Shown: piece after piece, positions 34,401-47,200 of the stretch | Position numbering within the stretch: position 1 is the stretch's first letter | How the letters are laid out: every line of letters begins with the position of its first letter | DNA from: Reticulitermes speratus | Lineage: Eukaryota; Arthropoda; Insecta; Blattodea; Rhinotermitidae | Assembly: GCA_021186555.1 (NCBI GenBank) | Contig: JAJKFL010000005.1 | Coordinates: forward strand, 1,533,001 to 1,597,000 | Length of the DNA stretch: 64,000 nt | Reading direction: 5' to 3' | The notes under the pieces: model-generated | Told to the model about the DNA's origin: nothing | Database searches by the model: none | What the model saw: the letters and a program-made list of their open reading frames with translations, nothing else | Position numbers and translations under genes: made by a program

Positions 34401-34549
34401 ATGTAGCAGGAAATTCTGCTAATTGTGGTAATTGTTAATACAGGAAAACACTTTATAATTAGCAGAACAGCTTTAGTATAGGAGTTAATTATTTTCCACT
34501 GCCCCAGTAACATTTTGTCGCCAAATTGATCGAAATCCATGATATTACT

Positions 34550-34815
34550 GTAGAAGTGTGAACTGTAAAAGTGTGAACTGTAGAAGTTGTGAACTGTAGA
34601 GAATGTTGTGAACTGTAGAAGTGTGATGAACTGTAGATAGTGTGAACTGTAGAAGTGTGAACTGTAGAAGTGTGAACTGTAGAAGTGTGAACTGTAGAAG
34701 TGTGAACTGTAGAAGTGTGAACTGTAGAAGTGTGAACTGTAAAAGTGTGAACTGTAGAAGTGTGAACTGTAAAAGTGTGAACTGTAGAAGTGTGAACTGT
34801 AGAAGTGGTGAACTC
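34550..34815. repeat. 15-bp minisatellite just upstream of P4HA
   Basis: Unit GTGAACTGTAGAAGT, about 17 copies, with a few irregular units at the left. It ends about 210 bp upstream of the P4HA start codon, so it lies in or near the promoter or 5' UTR region. Confidence 0.9.
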
Positions 34816-34981
34816 TTACTGTGCTGCAGCATTGTGAGCTGCATATTCAGACAACAGATCCTCCTGTTGGCTCATCATAATGCGGACATTGCATTCCGCT
34901 CCCTCGCTTGCTCCCTCCACATGCTATCCATCATAGTAGCCTTTCACCTACTCAACAACTCAGTCACTAATTACTTTGCAG

Positions 34982-35024
34982 GTGTCTGAGTGACAAGCTG
35001 GCAACAACAGTGCGTAAGACAGAC
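34982..35024 (+). other. Possible 5' UTR portion of P4HA exon 1
   Basis: ATTACTTTGCAG at 34970-34981 looks like a 3' splice site, so the first coding exon may begin at 34982 with an upstream untranslated exon spliced to it. No TATA box or convincing initiator is visible nearby. Inference only. Confidence 0.35.
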
Positions 35025-35218
35025 ATGTCAGTCCGTCTAAACCCGGTGTGGGCCGCAGTAGGCCTTATTGTGTGCTCCTGGTTGGTGCTGGGGGTTCATG
35101 CTGAACTGTACACGTGTCTAGCAGACATGGAGGAGCTGCTGGAAACTGAAGCCCTCCTTATGCACACATTGGATGGTTATATTCAGGCACAAGAAGAAAA
35201 ATTGCAGATGTTAAGAAG
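35025..35218 (+). CDS. P4HA: P4HA exon 1: signal peptide and start of N-domain
   Basis: The chosen ATG opens MSVRLNPVWAAVGLIVCSW, a typical hydrophobic signal sequence ending VLGVHA. A GTG codon 15 bases upstream is in frame but not a plausible start. Residues 27-64 (ELYTCLADMEELLETEALLM, then HTLDGYIQAQEEKL) are the helical N-terminal dimerisation region. The donor AAG/GTTAGT leaves two bases of an Arg codon completed by exon 2. Confidence 0.92.
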
Positions 35219-38200
35219 GTTAGTAAATGTACATTGTTCTTAGTCGAGGCTAGTAACAGGTAAATGTTTGGAATGTTTAAGTGTGACAGCCAGTTGTGCT
35301 CATCTGTAAGGTTATAGCTGTGTTTTTGTGTTTGTATCTTTGTCACTGAGCACAAGGGGATGTACAATGAAATACTGTAGTTGCAGGCAGTGGCGGACTG
35401 GCCAGGGTATCAGCTTGCCCGATGGCAAGTGGGCCCCCTTAAACATTAGACAATATGTTAAAAATATTAATGACCTTTTAGTAGCTTGAAAATATAATAG
35501 AAGTTCCAATATTATTACTGGCTGCAACTGAAATTTACGTTGTATTACTATTTTGATAAAAAAATGTTTAATAAAATCCACCATTTATTTAAAATTAAAA
35601 AAATAATTTAAAAATTCAATTATAACAATCTGTATTTACATTTAGTATCTACTGTATACTGCCAGTAATATGTACAATATATGTACACTGTAATTACTAA
35701 AAAATATACATTTATTTCGCAAAAATTTTAATTGTACCTTTTTTCCACTTATGTATTTTTTGAAAATATTATTTATTTCTTATAAAAATTAAATTATAGC
35801 CTTATAGTTGTGGGTGGGCCCCCTTTGTCACCTGGCAACCAATATTTTTAGACCCAGTCCGCCACTGGTTGCACATCATACACACAACATCAGTCTTTGT
35901 AGTGAAGGTTGTTGTACTTTCAAACAATAACATAGTACAGTGTTTAGACACATAGAGACTAGAAACACTTCATAGCTATATTTTTAATTCAGGATTTCAT
36001 AGTAGGAGGTTGAAAATAATCGAAAGCTGTTGTTAAGTGTGTGAGATCGATCTCCAAAAGAAGATCACACTTTCACATGTTTATAATGAAGTAACGCATT
36101 AACCTACAATAATGTGATATGTATCAATTGTTGCTACTGTTACTACTAACAGGGATGTTGCACAGCTCAGGCAGTTAGTCACTGGCTTCCCATCTTGGGG
36201 ACCCAAGTTTGATCCCAGGCCAGTGCATGTGGATTTGTAGTACACAAATGGCACTGGAATAGGTTTTTCTACTGTTGCCCCCTGTCAATATTATTCCGCT
36301 GACACCACCACCATTACTACTGTCACTAGTCACAGCTCCTGCCTTATCACTACACTTCAATTGCTAAAACTCCAACAAATATCTACAGGCATGCTGCAGA
36401 ATACGCAAAAGAACACGAGGAAGCTAGTCAAGATGTTCAAGGTTATCTGTCAAATCCCATTAACGCATATTTGCTGGTGAAACGGCTCACCACTGACTGG
36501 AAGGAGGTGGAGACACAGATGGTAGATGATGCTGGCAAAGGTATTGCTCCTTATACCTTATTTGAACAGAGCAGTACAAACAGCTCTGTGATGTAGACAG
36601 AAGGTATTGAACACAGTTAATAATAATAACCATGGCTCAACAGCCCTGTATGGGCCTGGGCCTCCTCTTGCCTCCTCTTTTTGAGGTTACTAAGTCATGC
36701 GCATTCATGGCAGCTGGTGACCGGCCAGCTAGCCGCGCTTAGTGTTCTATCGATCCTGATGTGCACGCCAGAGCCATCTGGCAGGCAGTCAGGAGACTTG
36801 GATGAGAAATGGAGGCAATTTGGCTTACGCAACATTTTTATTCATGCCCGTAAGGTTCTTTTACATGCCGTAAATCTACGACATGGGACCGACGAAGGAA
36901 GTTGTGCTACGGATTTTTATCATCCTTAAAAATCCATCGACCTCGGTCGGGATCGAACCCGCGAACCTTGGGTCCAGTGGCGAGCACGCTAACCACTAGT
37001 CCACCGAGGTCGACATTTGAACACAGTTACATACATTAATTTCTCTACTGATGGCCTGCTACGCTATGTCTGAGCCGTTGGCATGTTGAATTTGGTTATG
37101 CAGACTCTTTCTTTCTGTCTGCAGCTTTGTTTAGTTTCACGCCCCTCCTGCTCTTGTAACATTACAAAGGTTTTTACATTTTGCCACCACCTCCATTTCT
37201 TCATGCCAGAGTTTTGAATAATACCTATTTTGAAGATTCGAGTCTCCTGTGATGTGACACTGTGTCATTGTGTGAGTAGCTCACAGGATCATAGTGCCTT
37301 CATTTTGAGGGTTAAATAGCTATTTAACCCTCAAAATGGGTAAAGCAAAAGGCATAGAACGCTTCTTGTGATTTAACCAGCCACAAAGATTTGCCGAATA
37401 AGAGTTGCAGCATATGTGTGGAGCCCAGCTCTTGTCCTGATCCCCAACTTTACAACCGAAGTATAGATGGTACGCCTTTTTCACAATTGGAGTTAGAGCA
37501 CGCTTTTGTGAAGCAAATGTCACTTTCCCACAAACATAACAAAAACTATCTGAACGGTTCACACATTTACGAGGCATCTTAGTTTTCTTCGCGTTAAAAA
37601 ACAAGATATTGTAACCGAGCACGGATGCAGCGAGAAAGCACACTGAAACTCTAAATACCACGTGGCACACCGTGGGAAAAGGCGCGGGAATCCCCGACGA
37701 TTAGCTAGCGCGACCCGACGCGATCCGACGATGACCGACACCAAGTCACTGCAGTTGCGCTACGCCAGAACCGGCTCAATATATAGGCCTATATAATTTT
37801 GTGAATATGCAAGTACACAATCTTAGTGTAAGTATAAGCCTATAGCATAAATTACGGTTAGGAATGGAAATGTAGACCCATTTCAGTCTTTCGTGTATAA
37901 ACAAAATGTAAGGAAAATAATAAAAATCGGTCACTTTAATAAAGGCCTGTTACTTCAAAACAAGAGCTAACAAACAATTTTAAGCATCATATTCGTTCTC
38001 AGCGACCTCAAATTAGTTAAGATTAACTAGTTTCAACTCCGTAACATTTTCACTGTTGACCAGTGTAGTCCAAGTAGAGTGCAACGTATCACACGACGTA
38101 CCGACACACAGCGTCACATCACAGAAGACTTTTCTGCTAGTGTAACGTCGACAAAATATTTTTATGTTAGCTAATACAGCTGTTAATTAATGCTTAGCAG

Positions 38201-41200
38201 TTAATTAGTTAAGAAATGTAATGTACTGAAGCCACAATAAATACTTACTTCAGCGCATTCTTGTAACTGTTTATTGTAATGTTATGTGTACAAGTACTCT
38301 TTTTTCTTGCTTTTACTCTTGAGAATTAAATTTAAGTTTTGAGATGCTGTAATTGACATATAACTCTGGTAAGGGTGGGTCTGTACTTTACATTCTCTTA
38401 AATTTACAAAGCAAAGTAAACACACATTTCAGATAACGTGCACATAATTTGGTTACTGTAATCTGTTTACATACACCAACTGGATGCAACTCTATTTGAA
38501 AAACTGTGTAGTTTTTTAAAACATATTTAAAAACTTTATAAAACCCGACATATGTTTCGGCTCTTATAGAGCCATCTTCAGGGGGTTTACTGTCGTTAAA
38601 ACTGCATATATTAAAACGTCTTTTTCATTGGTTCACATTTAGGCAAGGATTTTTTCACTTTTAAATAGAGTTGCATCCAGTTGGTGTATGTAAATAGTGA
38701 CTGTGAAAAGATGCACGGTGATCACAGAATAAAGTTGGTTACTGTAATCTGTTTACCTTGGCTTGTACACATCTTGTACAAACAGATATATAATGTAAGT
38801 ACTCTCTGCATGATCACAAATTCAGTTATATACACTCAACTGTAGGATCATTATTTTATCTGAAAATATCATTTACCACTTCCTGTTGGCACACTGATTG
38901 TAATAATATAGACGACTTAACCGATAGCCAGCATGCACAGCGGCAGAAGATGACAAATAATATATCAGATAAAACAAGGCTCCTTTATTACAGATATATA
39001 ATAATAATAATAATAATTCTTGGCTCAACAGCCCTGTATGGGCCTGGGCCTCCTCTTGTCGAGGTTACTAAGTCATGCGCATTCATGGCAGCTGGTGACC
39101 GGCCAGCTAGCCGCGCTTAGTGTTCTATCGATCCTGATGTGCACGCCAGAGCCATCTGGCAGGCAGTCAGGAGACTTGGATGAGAAATGGAGGCAATTTG
39201 GCTTACGCAACATTTTTATTCATGCACGTAAGGTTCTTTTACATGCCGTAAATCTACGACATGGGACCGACGGCTTTACTTCCCCTCCGAAGGAAGTTGT
39301 GCTACGGATTTTTATCATCCTTAAAAATCCATCGACCTCGGTCGGGATCGAACCCGCGAACCTTGGGTCCAGTGGCGAGCACGCTAACCACTAGTCCACC
39401 GAGGTCGACACAGATATATACAGTGTTTTATATAAGTTTTACACATTACACAACTAATGCTATAGCATTTCTTATGATTCCTTACTTTCTCCAGTTTTTG
39501 TACAGAACATAACGACATTCCGGAACGTACTGAAATTCCCATCAGATGAGGATTTAAATGGAGCAGCTGTAGCACTGATGAGGCTACAAGATACGTACAA
39601 GTTAGATACTGCGTCTGTTGCGAGAGGGGAACTGAATGGTGTTCAGTACAGCACGGAGCTCTCAGGTTAGTCTTGTACATTGTACAGTCATCGTGTTGGC
39701 AGGACACTTGTCAGTCTGCCATTCATTTCCATAAAAGCCAAATGAAAATGTCAGTTACTTATGACAGTACCACCAAATAACAGCTTTATGGCAGTGACAT
39801 GCTGTGCTGGTCATGACGACGGAGCACTTGTGTCACGTTTATTGACGTCACTGTTATGTTGATCAAATATTATAACTCTCACTTTTATGGGCTGTTAACA
39901 AAGTGCTGTGACCATGTCCATCTGCCCATCTGCTTGTTTGTGATCTGGTATCAGCAACTGTATCTTTTGTAAGATTTTCATGAAATTTGGTATAGAAGTT
40001 ATTTTGAAAAATTCATCAAGGAAGCGTGAATCAGCTCTCTGTGACATTCATATTCTGCTGTCCATATTTCTTGATCAATTTGGATGAAAGTTGGTGTAGG
40101 AAATATTGAAGTAATGCCACGCAGTAATTGTGAGTGTCATGAAAATTATTGTAGTAGAAGCCATATTTTACTGAAGGGCATAAATAAAATTTCGCCCATA
40201 TTTTCTACATTTTTTAGTAGAAAGTAAATAAATTTAGTACAGAACATGTCCACAAAAGAATTTAATGATTCATTGTGACTTTTGTGAAAGTCAGCGTGGT
40301 GGAAGTCATACTTTACTTACTGGAGTAAATTAATTTATATGCCATACTTTCTACTTTTGTCCGATTCAGGTGACGTTATGTACAACAGATCTGCATATAA
40401 TGCTATTCAGCATTTGGGTGTTTAATGAAAACCATAAGAGAGAAGCCATGCTTTTGTTAAAGGTGTGAATGAAGTTACATTACACGTGTGCGGTGAAAGC
40501 TTGTGACATTTTGAAAGTAAAGGACTCATTGGTAAAGCCTGGGTGCTGTGTCACAGAGTACACCATTTGCAGTACTGTGTCACAGAGTACACCATTTGCA
40601 GTATTGTGTCACAGAGTACACCATTTGCAGTATTGTGTCACAGAGTGCACCATTTGCAGTACTGTGTCACAGAGTACACCATTTGCAGTATTGTGTCACA
40701 GAGTACACCATTTGCAGTATTGTGTCACAGAGTACACCATTTGCAGTACTGTGTCACAGAGTACACCATTTGCAGTATTGTGTCACAGAGTACACCATTT
40801 GCAGTATTGTGTCACAGAGTACACCATTTGCAGTACTGTGTCACAGAGTGCACCATTTGCAGTACTGTGTCACAGAGTGCACCATTTGCAGTACTGTGTC
40901 ACAGAGTGCACCATTTGCAGTACTGTGTCACAGAGTGCACCATTTGCAGTACTGTGTCACAGAGTACACCATTTGCAGTACTGTGTCACAGAGTACACCA
41001 TTTGCAGTATTGTGTCACAGAGTACACCATTTGCAGTACTGTGTCACAGAGTACACCATTTGCAGTATTGTGTCACAGAGTACACCATTTGCAGTATTGT
41101 GTCACAGAGTACACCATTTGCAGTACTGTGTCACAGAGTGCACCATTTGCAGTACTGTGTCACAGAGTGCACCATTTGCAGTATTGTGTCACAGAGTACA

Positions 41201-44200
41201 CCATTTGCAGTATTGTGTCACAGAGTACACCATTTGCAGTACTGTGTCACAGAGTGCACCATTTGCAGTACTGTGTCACAGAGTGCACCATTTGCAGTAC
41301 TGTGTCACAGAGTGCACCATTTGCAGTACTGTGTCACAGAGTGCACCATTTGCAGTACTGTGTCACAGAGTACACCATTTGCAGTATTGTGTCACAGAGT
41401 ACACCATTTGCAGTACTGTGTCACAGAGTGCACCATTTGCAGTACTGTGTCACAGAGTGCACCATTTGCAGTACTGTGTCACAGAGTGCACCATTTGCAG
41501 TACTGTGTCACAGAGTGCACCATTTGCAGTACTGTGTCACAGAGTGCACCATTTGCAGTACTGTGTCACAGAGTACACCATTTGCAGTATTGTGTCACAG
41601 AGTACACCATTTGCAGTATTGTGTCACAGAGTACACCATTTGCAGTACTGTGTCACAGAGTGCACCATTTGCAGTACTGTGTCACAGAGTGGCACCATTT
41701 GCAGTACTGTGTCACAGAGTACACCATTTGCAGTACTGTGTCACAGAGTGCACCATTTGCAGTACTGTGTCACAGAGTGCACCATTTGCAGTACTGTGTC
41801 ACAGAGTACACCATTTGCAGTACTGTGTCACAGAGTACACCATTTGCAGTACTGTGTCACAGAGTGCACCATTTGCAGTACTGTGTCACAGAGTGCACCA
41901 TTTGCAGTACTGTGTCACAGAGTGCACCATTTGCAGTACTGTGTCACAGAGTACACCATTTGCAGTACTGTGTCACAGAGTACACCATTTGCAGTACTGT
42001 GTCACAGAGTACACCATTTGCAGTACTGTGTCACAGAGTACACCATTTGCAGTACTGTGTCACAGAGTGCACCATTTGCAGTACTGTGTCACAGAGTGCA
42101 CCATTTGCAGTACTGTGTCACAGAGTGCACCATTTGCAGTACTGTGTCACAGAGTACACCATTTGCAGTACTGTGTCACAGAGTGCACCATTTGCAGTAC
42201 TGTGTCACAGAGTGCACCATTTGCAGTACTGTGTCACAGAGTACACCATTTGCAGTACTGTGTCACAGAGTACACCATTTGCAGTACTGTGTCACAGAGT
42301 GCACCATTTGCAGTACTGTGTCACAGAGTACACCATTTGCAGTACTGTGTCACAGAGTACACCATTTGCAGTACTGTGTCACAGAGTACACCATTTGCAG
42401 TAATGTGTCACAGAGTACACCATTTGCAGTACTGTGTCACAGAGTGCACCATTTGCAGTACTGTGTCACAGAGTGCACCATTTGCAGTACTGTGTCACAG
42501 AGTGCACCATTTGCAGTACTGTGTCACAGAGTACACCATTTGCAGTACTGTGTCACAGAGTGCACCATTTGCAGTACTGTGTCACAGAGTGCACCATTTG
42601 CAGTACTGTGTCACAGAGTACACCATTTGCAGTACTGTGTCACAGAGTACACCATTTGCAGTACTGTGTCACAGAGTGCACCATTTGCAGTACTGTGTCA
42701 CAGAGTGCACCATTTGCAGTACTGTGTCACAGAGTGCACCATTTGCAGTACTGTGTCACAGAGTACACCATTTGCAGTACTGTGTCACAGAGTACACCAT
42801 TTGCAGTACTGTGTCACAGAGTACACCATTTGCAGTACTGTGTCACAGAGTACACCATTTGCAGTACTGTGTCACAGAGTGCACCATTTGCAGTACTGTG
42901 TCACAGAGTGCACCATTTGCAGTACTGTGTCACAGAGTGCACCATTTGCAGTACTGTGTCACAGAGTACACCATTTGCAGTACTGTGTCACAGAGTACAC
43001 CATTTGCAGTACTGTGTCACAGAGTACACCATTTGCAGTACTGTGTCACAGAGTACACCATTTGCAGTACTGTGTCACAGAGTGCACCATTTGCAGTACT
43101 GTGTCACAGAGTGCACCATTTGCAGTACTGTGTCACAGAGTGCACCATTTGCAGTACTGTGTCACAGAGTACACCATTTGCAGTACTGTGTCACAGAGTA
43201 CACCATTTGCAGTCTTGTTATATTGTTGCTTTCTTGTAATAATTCGTCGATTTTATTTGCCTCCACCACTTGTGTGTGCATATATGTATATATATATACA
43301 GTGGAACCTCGAACTTCGAACACAATCCGTTCCAGGAGACGGTTCGACTTTCAAGTTGTTCGACTTTCGAGTTAAATCTCCCCATAAGAAATAATGTAAA
43401 TTGAATTAATCCGTTCCAGACCCCCAAAATTTACCCAATATAAAACATTTTAAGTGCCCATTTCAAAAGATCATAATGATAAAACAAGTATATTTAATTT
43501 CAATAATTGAAAATTTTTATTTATAATAGTACATACATAAAAAATATTGTATAATAATCAATCAATAATAATAGTAGGAGGGATATTACTGTTCACTGGA
43601 AGGTGAATTACCCTTCTTTCATCTGGACCAAGCAGAGAGAGAAGGCGACCACGTGTTTCTTTGTTCGACTTTCGAGTTTTTGTTCGAGTTTCAAAACCGA
43701 ATTTTCCTCGAATTTTTTGTTTGAGTTTCAAGTTGTTCGAACATCAAACCGTTCGAAGTTCGAGGGTCCACTGGTGTATATATATAGTATATATATTATA
43801 TATATATATATATATATGTGCAAGTATTAACATTCTACCCATCTCCCCCCACGTTGTTTTGCTCCAGCTGTAAGATGTAAGACAGTGACTGCCATTAACA
43901 TTCCAGTATGCATCTGTGAGTCCAAGACAAAAGGAAGTGCTTACTTGAAGGCCACAAATCATCTTACCCCTGCGTCCTTGTGCCTGTCCACTGCTGTTAC
44001 TAGATCAGTAGACAGTATCACTTGAAACACTGAGCTTGGCCATTAATTATTTTCACCTTTGTGCTGTACCCACTGGAAGGTTAAAGACTTCATTATGTTT
44101 GTTAATATAAGAAATCGCACGATTTTTGGAAAAAAAAAGTTACTGAACATAAAATGTGTGTTTTGATTCTCTCTACAATTTTTGTCTGAAACATTTCTCT

Positions 44201-47200
44201 TTCTATAAACAATTCAGCGAGATATTATCATAAATGTACATAGGTCTTCATGTGAAGTACCCGTTATTCTTGTCAGATTTTAATCAAACTTGAATTTTCT
44301 AGACAGATTTTCGAAAAATAGTCAAATATCAAATTTTTGAAAGGCCATCCAGTGGAGCCAAATTCGTAACTGTCAGCTTAACCACACAGTATCACGTCTT
44401 AATGGAACTGCTCTGAGAACCTGAAGTCTCATAATGTAATAAGCTAACAGTTTCATATACTACAATTACTTATATCTTCTACTGTACTGACATCACAAAT
44501 GAAATGAGGATTTGGCTCTTCTGGGATGTGACACTGCGTCACTTGGATTAGGTTCCTAAGAATGTATGACCTCATGTCTTGGGTCTTCTGGATGTGACAC
44601 TGCGTCACTTGGATTAGGGTTCCTAAGAATGTAGTGACCTTCATGTCTTTGTCTTCTGGATGTGACACTGCATCACTGGATTAGGTTCCTAAGAATGTAT
44701 GACTTCAATGTCTTTGGGTCTTCTGGGATGTGACACTGCATCACTTGATTAGGGGTTCCTAAGAATGTAGTGACCTTCATCGTCTTTGGGTCTTCTGGGA
44801 TGTGACACTGCGTCACTTGGATTAGGGGTTCCTAAGAATGTAGTGACCTTCATCGTCTTTGGGTCTTCTGGATGTGACACTGCATCACTTGGATTAGGGG
44901 TTCCTAAGAATGTAGTGACCTTCATCGTCTTATGGGTCTTCTGGATGTGACACTGCGTCACTTGGATTAGGGTTCCTAAGAATGTAGTGACCTTCATCGT
45001 CTTTGGGTCTTCTGGGATGTGACACTGCATCACTTGGATTAGGGGTTCCTAAGAATGTAGTGACCTTCATCGTCATGTTGGTCTTCTGGATGTACACTGC
45101 GTCACTTGGATTAGGGGTTCCTAAGAATAGTGACTTCATCTTTTGGTCTCTGGGATTGACACTGCGTCACTTGGTTAGGGTTCTAAGAATGATATGACCT
45201 TCATCGTCTTGGTCATCTGGGAGTGACACTGCTACTTGGAAGGGAGTCCATAAGAATGTAGCCATCATCGTCTTTGGTCTCTGGATGTGACACTGCTCAC
45301 TTGAGATATAGGTGGTAGTCTAAGAAGTAGTGACCTTCAATGCTTTGGGTCTTCTGGGATGTGACACTGCGTCACTTGGATTAGGGGTTCCTAAGAATGT
45401 AGTGACCTTCATCGTCTTTGGGTCTTCTGGGATGTGACACTGCGTCACTTGGATTAGGGGTTCCTAAGAATGTAGTGACCTTCATCGTCTTTGGGTCTTC
45501 TGGGATGTGACACTGCGTCACTTGGATTAGGGGTTCCTAAGAATGTAGTGACCTTCATGGTCTTCTTGACCTTGGAACATGAGGGCGCTGCATTCATTTG
45601 AAATGTAGGGAATCACGAACCCCGTGACACAGTGTCACACCACAAGAAGACGCAAATCCGTAGCTTCACCACTGTGGCAACCTCAAATCTCACACAAATA
45701 AATTGTCTGAGGCCTTCAATCTTGTGGGATTTTGCACAGCATCAGTGGGTAGGCGGTTTACCTGCTGAAACTGCACGACATTTCAGAAGATCGAAGACTT
45801 CAACTGCACCACAAAAAACGCCAAAGATCTCGCAAGGACAGTCATTATCATACACATGCTTCGGCTTAATTTCTGTCGGTGTTTCTGGACGATCATAAAA
45901 GTGATTTTTTTTTGCAGCTGGAGATTGCTTTGAACTTGGTCGTCAGTCATACAATAACGGTGATTACTACCACACCGTGCTGTGGATGACCGAGGCATTA
46001 CAACGCTATGAAGAGGAGTACAATAAGACAGCAGCCAAATCTGACATCCTTGAATACTTGGCTTTCTCCACATACAAACAAGGTAGGTGGAAGTGTCAAC
46101 ATAGATAACATTACCAAATTATTATACTGTGTTTTCTGTGTTAGTCACTTGGTACCTGGACTTTTGTCCCTACAGAAATAAAGAGATAGTTGTACAACGC
46201 ATATTAATCGTCCCAAGGAACCCAGTGTCTTTCTGCTGGCCTCTCTTCCTCCTACATATAACCACCTTCTTCTCTTCCCTACTTTTCTCACTTCTTGTGC
46301 ATATAAGATGTGCAGCACCCTTTGTGTTTACCCCAGTTGTTTCCAATTAATGTCTTATTATTCTCTAATGATAGGATGTTTAGGGTGCACACATTTTCCA
46401 AAAATCTAACAATCACCTCAAAACTTTAGGCACCAGAAGGTTGACATGAAACAAGTTCCATACTGAGATCCCACAAATATTAGGCGACACCGTACAAAAT
46501 TTAGTCACCATAGCGACCTGGCACCCAGGATTTGTGCACCTTTGGTTGAGACACAGGTGAAATGTTAACCTCTACCTTCATCTGTATGAAGTTCTAGTAG
46601 TGCTTCAAGTCAGCATGAATTTTAAGACAATACAATTCACTGTTCACCATGTTCCTTGTACGGCATAGTGAATAGTAATACTTGTGTTATGAAAACCTCA
46701 CCATCTTTCTGTCTTTATTCAACCATCATCACGGAGAAGCAGTGGAGTCTACATAGGAAGTTACATGCTGTATTAAAAGATCTCAGTAATGAGTAACCAT
46801 ATATCAAAATAAGAGTACATATTTTGATTTGATCACAATCACATTTATGTTAGAGTTTATTTGCAGGTATGTAGGTTATTATTGGATTAAAATTCTCTTA
46901 ATTACATGGTTAAAATGTGTTAAAATAATGCTAGTTGACACTTCAAAAGTAAGACAGTTGTACATTTAGTGTGTTGTACATAACAAAATTTGAAGCATCT
47001 GCACACAGAATGTACACATCAGGCACAACGTACAACATCAGCACAACTGTACAATATCAGGCAGACGACAAATCAGCACAACTGTACAACTATCAGGGAC
47101 AGACTGTACAACTTCAGCACAAGTACACACAGGCACAGACTGTACAACTATCAGGCACAGACTGTACAACTATCAGGCACAGACCGTACAACTATCAGGC

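Noticed and set aside
32255-34540. 761-codon minus-strand ORF
   Set aside because: Accidental reading through a 41-bp minisatellite with many indels.
35010-35024. GTG upstream of the P4HA ATG as the start codon
   Set aside because: Animal genes rarely start at GTG. The ATG at 35025 directly begins a normal signal peptide.
40469-43394. Three overlapping plus-strand ORFs of about 640-950 codons
   Set aside because: They are different frames of one 29-bp tandem repeat that lacks stop codons on the plus strand. There is no domain or start context.
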